Assembly: GCA_963678585.2 (NCBI GenBank) | Contig: CAXXGA010000001.1 | Span: forward strand, 124,001 to 188,000 | From: Breoghania sp963678585 | Lineage (GTDB): Bacteria > Pseudomonadota > Alphaproteobacteria > Rhizobiales > Stappiaceae | Length of the DNA: 64,000 nt | Reading direction: 5' to 3' | Made by a program: the position numbers and the translations under genes | In this document: in pieces, positions 62,826 through 64,000 of the stretch | Position numbering within the stretch: position 1 is the first letter of the stretch | Layout: each line of letters begins with the position of its first letter | The notes under the pieces: model-generated | What the model saw: the letters and a program-made list of their open reading frames with translations, nothing else | What the model was told of the DNA's origin: nothing | Databases searched by the model: none

Positions 62826-63266
62826 TCTATACCCTCGCAGGAGCAGGCGCTCTGGCTTCATGTCGAGCGCCAAATTTCGACCATTTAGCCCATTGTTCTC
62901 ATGGGTACAGATAGAAGTACTCGGATTTTTTTACCAATATCTTTTCAGCGTTTATTTATTTAAGTCGTTTATTACATCATTTTGAATCAATTTTTATGCG
63001 CATTTTCCCACACGTTTATTTTGCAAGGCTTTTCTGCAGAAAACCGAGTATTGGAACCACGCAACGAGATATACGTAGTTCACCGCTATCCTGCCCGTCA
63101 TCGGAGCGAAACCCTCAGGCAATCCGCCACCTGCGCAGAATGCGAATGCAAAATGCAAAAGCCGTCACCGGGGGATCTGCGGGGCGATGTCGGTAGGAAA
63201 TCGTTTACCAAGCGGAATACTCGCCTGGCGCACCTCGCCACTGCGAAAAATCAACGACCCAACTCA
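62826..63266. other. AT-rich gap upstream of TadG-like gene and groES
   Basis: Upstream of the TadG-like gene (minus) and groES (plus). At about 62900-63060 it turns markedly AT-rich (runs of t and a, for example ttatttatttaag), unlike the surrounding genome, and contains the perfect 14-base palindrome ttttctgcagaaaa at 63030-63043. No reliable gene; an apparent 129-residue frame runs across the groES promoter and is rejected. Confidence 0.5.
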
Positions 63267-63295
63267 TTGACACGCGCTACAGGGCACCATACATG
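63267..63295 (+). promoter_or_regulatory. groESL promoter (sigma-70 type)
   Basis: ttgaca (63267-63272) and tacatg (63290-63295) separated by 17 bases, just upstream of the CIRCE element. A start site near 63302 would place CIRCE in the initially transcribed region, as in known HrcA-controlled operons. Confidence 0.7.
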
Positions 63296-63306
63296 GAAGG
63301 CCGCTG

Positions 63307-63333
63307 TTAGCACTCTCTATGGGGGAGTGCTAA
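63307..63333 (+). promoter_or_regulatory. CIRCE element (HrcA operator)
   Basis: Perfect inverted repeat ttagcactc-N9-gagtgctaa at 63307-63315 and 63325-63333. CIRCE is bound by the repressor HrcA, so groESL here is heat-regulated by HrcA. The element matches the consensus exactly. Confidence 0.97.
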
Positions 63334-63433
63334 CACCCGCAGGAACGAGCCTGCACCCATTCAGTCTTTAAGGCATCACTGTGGAGCCGCTGCTCAATCC
63401 GGAGGGCGCTCCTGAAGAGGAAAGAGCCAGACA

Positions 63434-63721
63434 ATGACTTTTCGTCCCTTGCATGATCGCGTCGTCGTCCGTCGCGTCGAATCCGTAGAAAAGACGGCCG
63501 GTGGCATCATCATCCCCGACACCGCCAAGGAGAAGCCCCAGGAAGGCGAAGTCGTCGCCGTTGGCCCGGGCATCCGTGACGATTCCGGCAAGGCCATCGC
63601 TCTCGACGTCAAGGCCGGCGACCGCGTGTTGTTCGGCAAGTGGTCCGGCACCGAGGTTAAGATCGACGGTGAAGACCTGCTGATCATGAAGGAAACCGAC
63701 ATCATGGGCGTGGTCGCCTGA
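63434..63721 (+). CDS. groES: co-chaperonin GroES
   Basis: The 95-residue heptameric lid of the GroEL/GroES chaperonin. Starts MTFRPLHDRVVVRRVESVEK, with the mobile loop KTAGGIIIPDTAKEKP and the conserved GKWSGTEVKIDGEDLLIMKE end. It is the first gene of groESL, 100 bases after the CIRCE element. The spacer to groEL is 58 bases. Confidence 0.98.
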   Translation: MTFRPLHDRVVVRRVESVEKTAGGIIIPDTAKEKPQEGEVVAVGPGIRDDSGKAIALDVKAGDRVLFGKWSGTEVKIDGEDLLIMKETDIMGVVA

Positions 63722-63779
63722 TCGGCGCAGCCTTCGATATCGACATCCAGTTTCAATCCAATTTGCGAGACAAGACACG

Positions 63780-64000
<221 letters not shown>

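Noticed and set aside
62982..63371. 129-residue frame upstream of groES
   Set aside because: It runs through the groESL promoter and CIRCE element and has no credible start or composition.

Overview
This GC-rich 64 kb window is chromosomal core sequence of an alphaproteobacterium, most likely of the Hyphomicrobiales (Rhizobiales). Support comes from the coxB-coxA-ctaB-ctaG-coxC order, IalB, DUF2093, DUF4170 and DUF6101 proteins, a MutL carrying the endonuclease motif expected where MutH is absent, and a HrcA/CIRCE-controlled groESL. A family such as Stappiaceae is plausible but cannot be fixed from sequence reading alone. I see no insertion sequence, phage, integrase, CRISPR array, rRNA or intact tRNA.

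Layout. 1-3 kb (minus): end of a GNAT gene, an M16 protease and thrC. 3.2-5.6 kb: YqgE, a secreted DsbD-N-like protein and a 1-Cys peroxiredoxin. 5.6-13.1 kb (minus): a full aa3 cytochrome oxidase locus, coxB, coxA, ctaB, a 57-residue membrane protein, ctaG, coxC, an L,D-transpeptidase, DUF983 and SURF1. 13.6-18.8 kb (plus): IalB, tldD, a HAD phosphatase, a CPA2/Kef antiporter and DUF2093. 18.8-24.7 kb (minus): a lipid A/Kdo operon (pmbA, cysQ-like, DUF4170, DUF374 acyltransferase, waaA, lpxK). 25-34 kb: DUF6101, a patatin, a haloacetate-dehalogenase-like hydrolase, purD, ubiA, tadA, an RluB-type pseudouridine synthase, rsmD and a TetR/AhpD-like pair sharing clear operators.

34-45.7 kb: an ABC exporter, a response regulator and membrane kinase, a large L,D-transpeptidase, mutL, a HAD protein and a cheZ-cheY pair. 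45.9-55.4 kb (plus): a MaoC hydratase, ribF, ileS, lspA, a lipoprotein and a catalytic/non-catalytic M16 pair. 55.8-64 kb: a 55-residue glycine-rich protein, a TipF-like degenerate EAL protein, a CueR-type promoter ahead of a copper chaperone, a winged-helix/TPR membrane protein, a secreted unknown, a TadG-like VWA protein, and groES with the start of groEL.

How the genes fit together. Respiration is represented by the oxidase, its haem and copper assembly factors and ubiA (ubiquinone). Envelope building is represented by lipid A/Kdo, L,D-transpeptidases and LspA with a lipoprotein substrate beside it. Stress and metal handling are represented by CIRCE-groESL, the CueR-type site with its chaperone, and the peroxiredoxin. 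No wholly new multigene system stands out. The best leads are an ethylene-receptor-like sensor domain lacking its copper cysteine, the haloacetate-dehalogenase-like enzyme, the CueR-type operator, the TetR operators, and the small protein with its repeated upstream motif.
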